This document shows, in pieces, positions 34,665 through 42,897 of a stretch of DNA of 45,357 nt. The stretch is from Janthinobacterium sp. UMAB-56 (lineage in GTDB: Bacteria > Pseudomonadota > Gammaproteobacteria > Burkholderiales > Burkholderiaceae_D), in NCBI RefSeq assembly GCF_900095265.1, contig NZ_LT607672.1, positions 37,349 to 82,705 on the forward strand, read 5' to 3'. Positions within the stretch are counted from its first letter, which is position 1. The number at the start of each line of letters is the position of its first letter. Under the pieces are notes generated by a model. It searched no databases, was not told where the DNA came from, and saw only the letters and a program-made list of their open reading frames with translations. Position numbers and translations under genes: made by a program.

Positions 34665-34898
34665 ATGGGCGCAGGATTCTGGATTTCCCGCTATTTGCTG
34701 GCCAGTTCGATTTTATTCATCATCCTGACGGTGGTCGAATACAGCAAGGGCACCACCAGCCAGGCCGATATCCTCAGCGCGCTGGCCTGGTCGCTGGTGG
34801 CCTCGGCCATCTTCATCGGCTCGAAGTACTGGCGCTACAGGAAAGCCATCGCCTGCGCCACCTGCAGCGGGGACAAGGCAAAAGCCAAGTCGCCATAA
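34665..34898 (+). CDS. 77-residue two-helix membrane protein
   Basis: A small protein with a strong AGGAGAG ribosome-binding site 5-7 nt before ATG 34665. Two hydrophobic helices are seen (about residues 8-25 and 39-57), both ending in aromatic or basic residues (VVEYSKG and SKYWRYRK), followed by a cytoplasmic-looking tail with a CATC pair and Lys-rich end. I recognise no family. A perfect 16-bp hairpin starts inside the stop codon area. It stands alone between the flavoprotein (divergent) and moaD (convergent). Confidence 0.75.
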   Translation: MGAGFWISRYLLASSILFIILTVVEYSKGTTSQADILSALAWSLVASAIFIGSKYWRYRKAIACATCSGDKAKAKSP

Positions 34899-34930
34899 GA
34901 ACATGGCCGCGTCAGCGGCCATGTTCTTAT
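34895..34930. terminator. perfect 16-bp hairpin between the small membrane protein and moaD
   Basis: ATAAGAACATGGCCGC, GTCA loop, then the exact complement. It serves both convergent genes. There is no T-run beyond the TTCTTAT within the stem, so it may act as an mRNA 3' end stabiliser as well as a terminator. Confidence 0.75.
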
Positions 34931-34940
34931 GTCGGCATTC

Positions 34941-35198
34941 TCAGCCGCCCGTCACGGGCGGGAAGAATGCCACTTCATCGCCGTCCGCGATCACGGTGTC
35001 GGCATCGCACATCACCTGCTGATGCGCCATGCGCAATGCACGCCCCTGTGCCAGCGCATATTCCCAGTTGCCGCCACGGGCGATCAGCAAAGCGCGCACC
35101 TCACCGACCGTGCGCAAAGGCTCGCTCACTTCCAGCACTTCCTGGCCCGTGCCCAGCAGTTCGCGCACGCTGGCAAAAAAACGCAGATTGATCTTCAT
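34941..35198 (-). CDS. moaD: molybdopterin synthase small subunit MoaD
   Basis: An 85-residue ubiquitin-like sulfur carrier that donates sulfur to precursor Z in molybdenum-cofactor synthesis. It begins MKINLRFFASVRELLG and ends in the essential VTGG double glycine, whose terminal Gly is thiocarboxylated. ATG at 35198 has GAGGAAG at 5-6 nt. It follows moeA by 10 bp on the same strand. The partner moaE is not downstream; the transcript ends at a hairpin here. Confidence 0.93.
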   Translation of the reverse strand: MKINLRFFASVRELLGTGQEVLEVSEPLRTVGEVRALLIARGGNWEYALAQGRALRMAHQQVMCDADTVIADGDEVAFFPPVTGG

Positions 35199-35208
35199 CG
35201 ATACTTCC

Positions 35209-36435
35209 TCAGTACAGCAATTCGTTAAACGGGATAAAGCGCAGCATGTCGCCGCGCGCAATCGACAAGCCCGGCGGGCAGTCGATCAAGCCGTCGCCCC
35301 ACACGGTGGAGGTCAGCACGCCCGAACTCTGGTTGGTGTACAGTTCCAGTTCGCCCTCCTCATTGACCCTGGCGCGTAAAAACTCGTTGCGCTTGTCCGC
35401 CTTCAGGCGCTCAAACGCGGCGGGCAGCTTGTAGCTGCGCGGCGCCAGATTGCCCGCCACGCCCTGCAGGCGCAGGATGAACGGGCGTACGAACAGCAAG
35501 AAGGTAACGAAGCTGGAGACGGGATTGCCGGGTAAGCCGATAAAGAAGGCCTGATTGACTTCGCCAAACGCCAGCGGTTTGCCCGGCTTGACGGCAATCT
35601 GCCACATGTTCAAGCGTCCTTCCGCTTCCACGGCCGGCTTGATATGGTCTTCCTCTCCCACGGACACGCCGCCCGAGGTGATGATCAAGTCATTGCCCTT
35701 GGCCGCCTGGCGCAGCACGGCGCGCGTGGCCTCAAGGCTGTCGGGCACGATGCCCAGGTCCGTGATCTCGCAACCCAAATTTTCCAGCAATCCCCGCAAG
35801 GTAAAACGGTTCGAGTTGTAGACGGCGCCCGGTGCCAACGGCTCACCGGGCATGGCCAGTTCGTCGCCTGTAAAAAAGACAGCCACGCGCAGCTTGCGCA
35901 GCACGGGCAATTGCGCCAGGCCGACGGAGGCGGCCAGGCCCATTTCCTGGCTGCGCAGGCGCCGGCCGGCGTCCAGGATCTGGCCGCCGGCGCGGATATC
36001 CTCGCCCTGGCGGCGCACCCATTCGCCCGCATGCGGCACGTGATTGACCGTCACCACGCCGTCAAGCACGCTGCACTGCTCCTGCATCACCACGCAATCG
36101 GCGCCGTCCGGGATCAGGGCGCCCGTAAAGATGCGCGCCGCCGTCCCCGGCTGCAAGGGCTGGCCCACGTGGCCGGCCGCGATGCGCTGTGACACGGGCA
36201 AGCTGGCCGCGCCGCTGGCGCAGTCACTGGCGCGCACGGCATAACCATCCATCTGCGTGTTGTCGCGCTCGGGCACGTTCAGGGTTGATGTCTGCGCGGC
36301 CGCCAGCACGCGGCCGTTGGCGCGCAGCGTGTCGACCAGCTCCACGTCGACCACCGGGCGCGCCGCGCCCAGCATGAAGGCTTGCGCCTCGGCCACCGAC
36401 AGCATCGGTTTGCGTACAGTGCTGGCGTCTGTCAT
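35209..36435 (-). CDS. moeA: molybdopterin molybdenumtransferase MoeA
   Basis: A 408-residue enzyme that inserts molybdate into adenylylated molybdopterin. Domain order: N-terminal MoeA fold (NVPERDNTQMDGYAV, IFTGALIPDGADCVVMQE), the MoaB/Mog-like cofactor-binding domain with VFFTGDEL and DLIITSGGVSVGEEDH, FIGLPGNPVSSFV, and the C-terminal beta domain. All usual motifs are present. The ATG at 36435 overlaps the thrC stop as TGATG, so translation is coupled; a GTG one codon earlier is possible. Confidence 0.94.
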   Translation of the reverse strand: MTDASTVRKPMLSVAEAQAFMLGAARPVVDVELVDTLRANGRVLAAAQTSTLNVPERDNTQMDGYAVRASDCASGAASLPVSQRIAAGHVGQPLQPGTAARIFTGALIPDGADCVVMQEQCSVLDGVVTVNHVPHAGEWVRRQGEDIRAGGQILDAGRRLRSQEMGLAASVGLAQLPVLRKLRVAVFFTGDELAMPGEPLAPGAVYNSNRFTLRGLLENLGCEITDLGIVPDSLEATRAVLRQAAKGNDLIITSGGVSVGEEDHIKPAVEAEGRLNMWQIAVKPGKPLAFGEVNQAFFIGLPGNPVSSFVTFLLFVRPFILRLQGVAGNLAPRSYKLPAAFERLKADKRNEFLRARVNEEGELELYTNQSSGVLTSTVWGDGLIDCPPGLSIARGDMLRFIPFNELLY

Positions 36436-37916
36436 CACAGTCCCGTATTGGCGGCGATATACGCCTTCATTTTCCCGACATCGGCATCCATCACGACGAA
36501 CTTTTGCGGCAAGTCTTCGATATGCTCGAAGCCGTCTGGCCGTTCCGCGTCCACGCCCAGCGCTTCCAGGATGGTTTCGTTGAACTTGGCCGCCAGCGCG
36601 GTTTCCAGCACGATCATCGGCACATTGGGCTCCAGGTGCTCGCGCGCCACCTTGATGCCGTCGGCCGTATGCGTGTCGATGGTGATGCCGTAGTCATCGG
36701 CCACGTCGCGGATGGTGTCGAGGCGGTCCTGATGCGTGGACTTGCCAGACTTGAAGCCGTACTTGGCCACCAGCTTGAATTCATCGCCATCGCTGCCAGG
36801 CTTGCCGGACAGGTCGAAGCCGCCGTGGGTTTCCACTTTCGTGAACAAAGCGCGCACGCGCTCGCTGTCGCGGCCCACCAGGTCGTAGACGAAGCGCTCG
36901 AAATTCGACGCTTTCGAAATATCCATCGACGGACTGCTGGTGTGATACGTTTCGGCCGACTTGCGCACGCGGTACACGCCCGTGCGGAAAAATTCGTCGA
37001 GCACGTCGTTTTCATTCGTCGCCGCCACCAGTTTCGAGATCGGCAGCCCCATCATGCGGGCGATATGGCCGGCGCAGATATTGCCAAAATTGCCAGACGG
37101 CACCGTGAACGACACTTTTTGCTCGTTGCTGGTGGTGGCCGCCAGATAGCCGCGGAAGTAGTACACCACCTGCGCCACGACTCTAGCCCAGTTAATCGAG
37201 TTGACGGTGCCGATCTTCTGTTGCGCCTTGAACGGCAAGTCGTTCGAGACGGCTTTCACCATGTCCTGGCAATCGTCGAACACGCCTTCGACGGCGATGT
37301 TGTAGATATTCTGGTCTTGCAGGCTGAACATCTGCGCCGATTGGAAGGCGCTCATTTTCTTGTGCGGCGACAACATGAAGACGCGGATGCCCTTCTTGCC
37401 GCGCATCGCGTATTCGGCCGCGCTGCCCGTGTCGCCCGACGTGGCGCCAAAGATATTGAGTTCGGCGTCGTGCTTGGTCAAGGTGTATTCGAACAGGTTG
37501 CCCAGCAGTTGCATGGCCATGTCCTTGAAGGCCAGGGTCGGACCGTTCGACAGCGCTTGCAACATCAGGGTGGTCTGGCCGCCCTTGACGACGTTTTCTT
37601 CGAGCACGCGCAGCGGCGTGATGTCGGCTGCGTTTTCGCCGGCGCGGGCATTCTTGTAGACTGCATTGGTATAGGTTTTCGCCGTCAGTGCCTTCAGGTC
37701 CGCTTGCGGGATATCGCTAGCGAACTTCTTCAGGATTTCGAATGCCAGGTCGGCATACGACAATGTGCGCCAGGCATTGAGCTCGGCACCAGTGACTTGC
37801 GGGTAATGTTCTGGGAGATACAGTCCGCCATCGGGGGCCAGGCCGCCCAGGAGGATGTCGGAGAATTGCTGCTGATTCGATGGCGCTTTATCAGCGCGGG
37901 TAGACACGTAGTGCAT
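36435..37916 (-). CDS. thrC: threonine synthase
   Basis: A 493-residue PLP enzyme converting O-phosphohomoserine to threonine. The PLP Lys is Lys131 in TLAFKDMAMQLLGN; FGATSGDTGSAAEYAMRGK is the substrate-binding motif; SFTVPSGNFGNICAGHIA binds the PLP phosphate. It is the longer, class II form with the MHYVSTRADKAP N-terminal extension. It heads thrC-moeA-moaD. Homoserine dehydrogenase (hom), which often precedes thrC in beta-proteobacteria, is absent here; upstream is a divergent ATPase gene. The ribosome-binding site is weak. Confidence 0.95.
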   Translation of the reverse strand: MHYVSTRADKAPSNQQQFSDILLGGLAPDGGLYLPEHYPQVTGAELNAWRTLSYADLAFEILKKFASDIPQADLKALTAKTYTNAVYKNARAGENAADITPLRVLEENVVKGGQTTLMLQALSNGPTLAFKDMAMQLLGNLFEYTLTKHDAELNIFGATSGDTGSAAEYAMRGKKGIRVFMLSPHKKMSAFQSAQMFSLQDQNIYNIAVEGVFDDCQDMVKAVSNDLPFKAQQKIGTVNSINWARVVAQVVYYFRGYLAATTSNEQKVSFTVPSGNFGNICAGHIARMMGLPISKLVAATNENDVLDEFFRTGVYRVRKSAETYHTSSPSMDISKASNFERFVYDLVGRDSERVRALFTKVETHGGFDLSGKPGSDGDEFKLVAKYGFKSGKSTHQDRLDTIRDVADDYGITIDTHTADGIKVAREHLEPNVPMIVLETALAAKFNETILEALGVDAERPDGFEHIEDLPQKFVVMDADVGKMKAYIAANTGL

Positions 37917-37970
37917 AAATTTGAAGAGTCCAGTTGAGCTGAGTGCGGTTGATCATGAATGGCAGCGGAT

Positions 37971-37976
37971 ATTATA
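37971..37976 (-). promoter_or_regulatory. probable -10 box of thrC-moeA-moaD
   Basis: Perfect TATAAT on the minus strand about 55 bp upstream of the thrC ATG. No good -35 hexamer is seen at 16-18 bp, so the call is tentative. Confidence 0.4.
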
Positions 37977-38105
37977 GTGCCAGCCGCTCCCCAAGGCGAA
38001 TCGCATGCGTACGCAGCCGCCCTGGCGGGCGCGCCTGTTGTCAAACGGCAGCGTCCGGCAAAGGCAAAACCGTTGTGATTTGGAAATTTTTTATGGCGAG
38101 ATCAA

Positions 38106-38190
38106 GGCCCCACATAAAGATGGGGCCGCATACTGGCGCGTGCGCCTGATTTGCGCCACACTGGTGTTTGTCGGCCCGCTCCGGGCCTTT
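38106..38190 (+). promoter_or_regulatory. two-hairpin leader of the COG3910-type ATPase gene
   Basis: Hairpin 1: GGCCCCA (38106-38112) with TGGGGCC (38121-38127). Hairpin 2: GGCCCG (38173-38178) with CGGGCC (38182-38187), followed by TTTC, 14 bp before the ATG. The right arm of hairpin 1 could instead pair with the left arm of hairpin 2, so the two structures are mutually exclusive. This is a possible attenuator; the T-run is short. Confidence 0.35.
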
Positions 38191-38203
38191 CATGGAACCG
38201 GCC

Positions 38204-38944
38204 ATGTCGCTGAGTAAAAAACCGTATTTGCAAAGCGCCGCGCTGCGCCCCGACGCCGTCGTCGACCTGGACCACTATCCCTTCACCATCCCCGCCATCC
38301 GCGACTTCGTGCAGATGGACTTCCACCGCGACGTGACGTTTTTCGTGGGCGAGAATGGCAGCGGCAAGTCGACCATGCTCGAAGCACTGGCCGTGGGACT
38401 GGGCTTCGGCAAGGATGGTGGCACGCGCAACGTGCGCATCGCCCTGCCCTCGGACGAGGAATCGGGCTTGCACGCACACTTGCGTCTGAGCAAGAGCTAT
38501 AAAAAACCCGAGGACAGCTATTTTTTGCGCGCCGAGAGCTTTTTCAATGTCGCCACCTATATGGACGACATGCCCGAATACCTGGGCAGCTATGGCGGCA
38601 AGTCGCTGCACGCGCAATCGCACGGCGAAGCATTCATGGCCACCCTGATCAACAAGCTGCGGGGCAAGGGACTGTATCTGCTGGACGAGCCCGAGGCGGC
38701 GCTGTCGCCCAGCCGCCAGATGGCGGCACTATCCGTGATCCACCAGCTGGTGCAAGACGACTCGCAGCTGATCATCGCCACCCATTCGCCGATATTGCTG
38801 GCCTACCCGAACGCGAAAATCTTCATGTTTACGGGCGGCGGCATCCACGAAGTGGCGTATGAAGACACGGAGCACTACGCCGTGACGCGCGATTTCCTGA
38901 ATAACTACCCGAGAAGGCTGGAACAGTTGTTTGAGGAGGAGTGA
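38204..38944 (+). CDS. ABC-like AAA ATPase of the COG3910 type
   Basis: A 246-residue soluble ATPase. Walker A is GENGSGKST (49-57); YLLDEPEAALSPSRQ is the Walker B with the D-loop; LIIATHSPILLAYPNA is the switch-His region. There is no membrane segment or long coiled coil, so it is neither a classical transporter ATPase nor SMC; it resembles RecF/OLD-like predicted ATPases. Function is unknown. ATG at 38204 has GGAA at 6-8 nt; ATG at 38192 would add four residues. It is divergent from thrC, with no co-directional neighbour, so the context gives no clue. Confidence 0.85.
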   Translation: MSLSKKPYLQSAALRPDAVVDLDHYPFTIPAIRDFVQMDFHRDVTFFVGENGSGKSTMLEALAVGLGFGKDGGTRNVRIALPSDEESGLHAHLRLSKSYKKPEDSYFLRAESFFNVATYMDDMPEYLGSYGGKSLHAQSHGEAFMATLINKLRGKGLYLLDEPEAALSPSRQMAALSVIHQLVQDDSQLIIATHSPILLAYPNAKIFMFTGGGIHEVAYEDTEHYAVTRDFLNNYPRRLEQLFEEE

Positions 38945-38971
38945 GAGTGCAATAAGACGCAGCGGAAATCT

Positions 38972-38998
38972 GGGGTCAGACCCGGCGGGTCTGACCCC
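38972..38998. repeat. perfect inverted repeat GGGGTCAGACCC / GGGTCTGACCCC
   Basis: 12-bp arms (38972-38983 and 38987-38998) around a GGC loop, between the convergent ATPase and sdaA genes. The GGGGTCAGACCC string is, to my knowledge, frequent in intergenic spaces of beta-proteobacteria, so it is likely a REP-like dispersed unit that also ends transcripts. Only this copy is seen here. Confidence 0.75.
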
Positions 38999-39003
38999 GG
39001 CAC

Positions 39004-40416
39004 TTAGCAAGCGGCGTGGTTGACGGTGATCACATGCACGGCCAGGCCACCCAAGGACGTTTCCTTGTATTTGTCCTGCATGTCCGCGCCCGTCTGGCGC
39101 ATGGTTTCGATGACTTCGTCGAGGCTGACGAAATGCGTGCCGTCGCCCTTCAGCGCCAGCGAGGCGGCCGTAATCGCCTTCACGGCGCCCATGCCATTAC
39201 GCTCGATGCAGGGAATCTGCACCAGGCCGCCGATGGGGTCGCACGTCATGCCTAGATGGTGTTCGATGCCGATTTCGGCCGCGTTCTCGATCTGTTCATT
39301 CGTGCCGCCCAGGGCCGCCACCAGGCCGGCCGCCGCCATGGCGCACGCCACGCCCACCTCGCCCTGGCAACCCACTTCGGCGCCCGAGATCGAAGCATTG
39401 CGCTTGCACAACATGCCGATCGCGGCTGCCGTCAGCATGAAGCGGCGCACGCCGCCTACCGGGTCGCTGGGGCGGCAATCCTGCGCGTAGTAGCGCAGTA
39501 CGGCCGGGATGATGCCGGCGGCGCCGTTGGTCGGCGCCGTCACCACGCGCCCGCCGGCCGCGTTTTCTTCATTGACGGCCATCGCGTACAGGCTGACCAG
39601 GTGCACGGCGTCGTGCGGCAAGTCGTTGGCGCGGTTGTCCGACGCCTTTGCCTCCTGCGCCAAACGCCATAAATTGGCGGCGCGGCGCTTCACGTTCAAG
39701 CCACCCGGCAAGTTACCCGTCGTTTCCAGGCCGTGCGCGATGCAGTCGCGCATGACGTACCAGATGCGGTCCAGGCCCGCGTTCAATTCATCTTCGCTGC
39801 GCTTGACGCACTCGTTTGCGCGCAGCATTTCCGGGATCGACAGGCCGCTCTCCACGCCATGCGCCAGCAACTGCTCCATAGTGTCGAAGGGGAAGACGAC
39901 GCCAGCGCTGGCGGCCGATTCCACTGCCGCTTCCGCCTGGGCCGCAGTTTGCACTTCTTCCGCTTCACGGATAAAACCGCCGCCTATCGAGTAATACACC
40001 TTGTCAAAGCGGCTGCCATCGGCCAGTTTCAGGGTGAAGCGCATGCCGTTAGGGTGTTCGGGCAGGGACTCGCTCTTGTGCCAGATCAAGCCCTTGGCAG
40101 CCGTGAATGGCACCACGTGCGTGCCCAGCAAAGCAATCTCTCCGGCAGCCTCGATGGCGGCCAGCTTGCTGTCGACTGCATCGGGCGCCACGTCCTGCGG
40201 CGTTTCGCCCATCAAGCCCAGAATGACGGCCTTGTCCGTAGCGTGGCCCACGCCCGTCAGCGCCAGCGAGCCATACAGAGCCGCCTCGACGCCCACTACC
40301 TGGTCCAGCGGACCGTATTCGACCAGAAAACGCCGTGCCGCCACCATCGGCCCCACGGTGTGGGAACTCGATGGCCCGATGCCGATCTTGAACAGGTCAA
40401 ATACGCTCATATCCAT
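39004..40416 (-). CDS. sdaA: L-serine ammonia-lyase (iron-sulfur type)
   Basis: A 470-residue single-chain enzyme that turns L-serine into pyruvate and ammonia. The N-terminal beta domain (SVFDLFKIGIGPSSSHTVGPM) and the C-terminal catalytic alpha domain are fused. The [4Fe-4S] ligands are Cys350, Cys392 and Cys403, matching Legionella enzyme Cys343/385/396 at a constant offset, and the final residue Cys470 corresponds to the C-terminal Cys that occupies the active site in that enzyme. ATG at 40416 follows an AAGAG; an in-frame ATG six bases later is possible. It lies 47 bp after tdh, so it is probably third in kbl-tdh-sdaA. Confidence 0.95.
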   Translation of the reverse strand: MDMSVFDLFKIGIGPSSSHTVGPMVAARRFLVEYGPLDQVVGVEAALYGSLALTGVGHATDKAVILGLMGETPQDVAPDAVDSKLAAIEAAGEIALLGTHVVPFTAAKGLIWHKSESLPEHPNGMRFTLKLADGSRFDKVYYSIGGGFIREAEEVQTAAQAEAAVESAASAGVVFPFDTMEQLLAHGVESGLSIPEMLRANECVKRSEDELNAGLDRIWYVMRDCIAHGLETTGNLPGGLNVKRRAANLWRLAQEAKASDNRANDLPHDAVHLVSLYAMAVNEENAAGGRVVTAPTNGAAGIIPAVLRYYAQDCRPSDPVGGVRRFMLTAAAIGMLCKRNASISGAEVGCQGEVGVACAMAAAGLVAALGGTNEQIENAAEIGIEHHLGMTCDPIGGLVQIPCIERNGMGAVKAITAASLALKGDGTHFVSLDEVIETMRQTGADMQDKYKETSLGGLAVHVITVNHAAC

Positions 40417-40463
40417 GTAGTGTCTCTTTATATTGGTTTATTTTTGATCGTGCCGTGCGGATG

Positions 40464-41429
40464 TCACGCCGCTTGCGCAGCCTGGCCTACATCGACGTTT
40501 GCCAGCATGTCGGTCACCATCTGCTCGACGCCGATCTGCGCCTTCCAGCCCCAGTCGGCGCTGGCCTTGCTGTCGTCCAGGCTTTGCGGCCAGCTGTCGG
40601 CGATGGCCTGGCGGCTGTCCGGCTTGTAGCTGATCTTGAAGTCCGGCACCATGTGCACGATGGCTTTGGCCAGCTGCTCAGGGTTGAACGACACGCCGGC
40701 CACGTTGTAGGACGAGCGGATCTTGATGCTCGCCGCAGGCGCGTCCATCAGTTCGATGGTGGCGCGGATCGCGTCGGGCATGTAGATCATCGGCAAGGTG
40801 GTGTTCGCGTCGAGGAAGCAGTCATAGCGTTCGCCGCGCAAGGCCGCATGGAAGATGGCGATGGCGTAATCGGTAGTGCCGCCGCCCGGAGGCGATTTGT
40901 AGCTGATGATGCCAGGGTAGCGGATGCTGCGCACGTCCACGCCATACTTGTTGAAGTAATACTCGCACAGGCGCTCGCCGGCCAGCTTGCTGATGCCGTA
41001 CATCGAGGTCGGGTCCATCACCGTCATTTGCGGCGTGTTCACTTGCGGCGTGTTCGGGCCGAAGGCGGCGATCGACGATGGCCAGAAGATACGCAGCGGT
41101 TTACCCGCTACACCCCGTTCGCGCGCCAGTTCCAGGATATTGAGCAGGCCATCCATGTTCAGGCTCCACGCCTTCAATGGCGCCGCCTCGCCCGTGGCCG
41201 ACAGCATGGCCGCCAGTTGGTACACCTGGGTGATGTTTTCGTCGGCAATAATCTTTGCCAGGCCGTCCTTGTCCAGCACATTGAGCTGGGCATAGCGCTT
41301 GGCCTGGTACAGATTATTCGTGCCGATATCGCTGGCGATGACATTGTCCGCGCCGTGCTGCAGCGCCAGCGCGCCCACCAACTCACTACCGATTTGGCCG
41401 TTTGCGCCGATGACTAAGATGCGTTCCAT
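40464..41429 (-). CDS. tdh: L-threonine 3-dehydrogenase, SDR (epimerase-like) type
   Basis: A 321-residue short-chain dehydrogenase that oxidises L-threonine to 2-amino-3-ketobutyrate with NAD. GANGQIG (8-14) is the NAD motif; WPSSIAAFGP and Tyr144-x3-Lys148 (YGISK) are the catalytic residues; YPGIISYKSPPGGGTTDYA is characteristic of this SDR-type TDH as opposed to the zinc-type enzyme of E. coli. The assignment is supported by kbl directly upstream (20 bp), which uses its unstable product. The ATG at 41429 is immediately followed by the NAD motif, so the start is firm. Confidence 0.93.
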   Translation of the reverse strand: MERILVIGANGQIGSELVGALALQHGADNVIASDIGTNNLYQAKRYAQLNVLDKDGLAKIIADENITQVYQLAAMLSATGEAAPLKAWSLNMDGLLNILELARERGVAGKPLRIFWPSSIAAFGPNTPQVNTPQMTVMDPTSMYGISKLAGERLCEYYFNKYGVDVRSIRYPGIISYKSPPGGGTTDYAIAIFHAALRGERYDCFLDANTTLPMIYMPDAIRATIELMDAPAASIKIRSSYNVAGVSFNPEQLAKAIVHMVPDFKISYKPDSRQAIADSWPQSLDDSKASADWGWKAQIGVEQMVTDMLANVDVGQAAQAA

Positions 41430-41449
41430 GCTATTTTCCCGAATTCTTG

Positions 41450-42676
41450 TTAATTAGTAGTAGTGGTCGCGGCCAGCAGCCCGAGTTCCTTGCCCGCCTG
41501 CTCGAAGGCGGCCAGCACTTGCACCAGCTGTTCGCGGGTGTGGGCGGCGGACAGCTGCACGCGCACACGGGCCTGGCCCATCGGCACGACCGGATAGAAG
41601 AAGCCCGTCACCAGCACGCCCAACTCATACAGGCGGGCGGCAAACTTCTGCGCCACGGGAGCGTCGAACAGCATCACGGGAACCACCGGATGGGTGCCCG
41701 GCTTGATGGTAAAGCCGATGCGCTCGATCTCGCTGCGGAAGAAAGCCGTGTTTTCATGCAGGCGGTCGCGCAGTTCCGTCGACTTGGCCAGGCGTTCCAA
41801 TACCGACAGCGAAGCGCCGGCAATCGATGGCGCCAAGGTGTTCGAGAACAGATAAGGGCGCGATTTCTGGCGCAGGGTGTCGATGACTTCCTTGCGCGCC
41901 GAGGTGAAGCCGCCCATGGCGCCGCCCAGGGCCTTGCCCAGGGTGCCCGTGATGATGTCGATGCGGCCCATCACATTGTGGTGTTCATGCGTGCCGCGGC
42001 CTGTCGCGCCCATGAAGCCGGAAGCGTGGCATTCGTCGATCATCACCAGCGCGCCGTACTGCTCGGCCAGGTCGCAGATCTTGTCGAGTTGCGCAATCGT
42101 GCCATCCATCGAGAAGACGCCGTCCGTGACGATGACTTTATGGCGCTTGCCGGCGGCAATCGCCGCTTTCAGCTGCACTTCCAGGTCGGCCATGTCGTTG
42201 TGGGCGTAGCGGTAGCGGCCGGCCTTGCACAGGCGGATGCCGTCGATGATGGAGGCGTGGTTCAGCGCGTCCGAGATGATGGCGTCGTTTTCATCGAACA
42301 GGGGCTCGAACACGCCGCCGTTGGCGTCGAATGCGGCCGCGTACAAAATCGTGTCCTCGGTGCCGAGAAAGGCGGAGAGGGCTTGTTCCAGTTCCTTGTG
42401 TACGGTTTGCGTGCCGCAGATGAAGCGCACGGACGACAGGCCGTAGCCGTATTTTTGCGTGGCGGCAATGGACGCTTCCTGCGTCTGCAGGTCGCCGGAC
42501 AGGCCCAGGTAGTTGTTCGCACACATATTGATCAGGGTACGGCCATCGTCGCACACCACTTCGGCGCCCTGGCGCGAGGCGATCACGCGCTCGGGCTTGT
42601 ACAAGCCCTGCTCGCGCAGTTGATCGAGATTCTGTTGCAGACCGCTGAAAAAGGTGTTCTTCGCTTGCTCGCTCAT
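41450..42676 (-). CDS. kbl: glycine C-acetyltransferase (2-amino-3-ketobutyrate CoA ligase)
   Basis: A 408-residue PLP enzyme that splits 2-amino-3-ketobutyrate with CoA into glycine and acetyl-CoA. The PLP Lys is Lys248 in TGTLGKALGGAMGG; MIDECHASGFMG and NNYLGLSG are alpha-oxoamine synthase signatures. Length and sequence match E. coli Kbl (398). ATG at 42676 has AAGGA at 6-8 nt. It is first in kbl-tdh-sdaA, which links threonine breakdown to glycine and then serine breakdown, and it is divergent from an XRE-cupin regulator. Confidence 0.96.
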   Translation of the reverse strand: MSEQAKNTFFSGLQQNLDQLREQGLYKPERVIASRQGAEVVCDDGRTLINMCANNYLGLSGDLQTQEASIAATQKYGYGLSSVRFICGTQTVHKELEQALSAFLGTEDTILYAAAFDANGGVFEPLFDENDAIISDALNHASIIDGIRLCKAGRYRYAHNDMADLEVQLKAAIAAGKRHKVIVTDGVFSMDGTIAQLDKICDLAEQYGALVMIDECHASGFMGATGRGTHEHHNVMGRIDIITGTLGKALGGAMGGFTSARKEVIDTLRQKSRPYLFSNTLAPSIAGASLSVLERLAKSTELRDRLHENTAFFRSEIERIGFTIKPGTHPVVPVMLFDAPVAQKFAARLYELGVLVTGFFYPVVPMGQARVRVQLSAAHTREQLVQVLAAFEQAGKELGLLAATTTTN

Positions 42677-42823
42677 GATGATCCTTGTGTGTCCCTGTTG
42701 TATGTGTGGTATCCGGGTGACCTCAGCTGCCATAGGGGAAAGGGGCCGCTTGACCGGCGCGCGCAGTATGCTGTACCGTGAAGCGCTGTTTGAAGTCTAC
42801 ACGTTTCCGTGTTTCCCCTCAAA

Positions 42824-42859
42824 ATCCACTATTTCGAACTGAAATTCAATATAGTGGAT
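42824..42859. promoter_or_regulatory. palindrome between kbl operon and XRE-cupin gene
   Basis: ATCCACTAT (42824-42832) and its exact complement ATAGTGGAT (42851-42859), 18 bp apart, with a further TTC-n5-GAA dyad inside. It lies in the divergent gap about 40 bp before the regulator start, the expected place for its operator. The AT-rich core contrasts with the GC-rich flanks. Confidence 0.65.
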
Positions 42860-42897
42860 ATTACCCAAGCCTATTGAACTTTGCAAGCCACCTGCCG

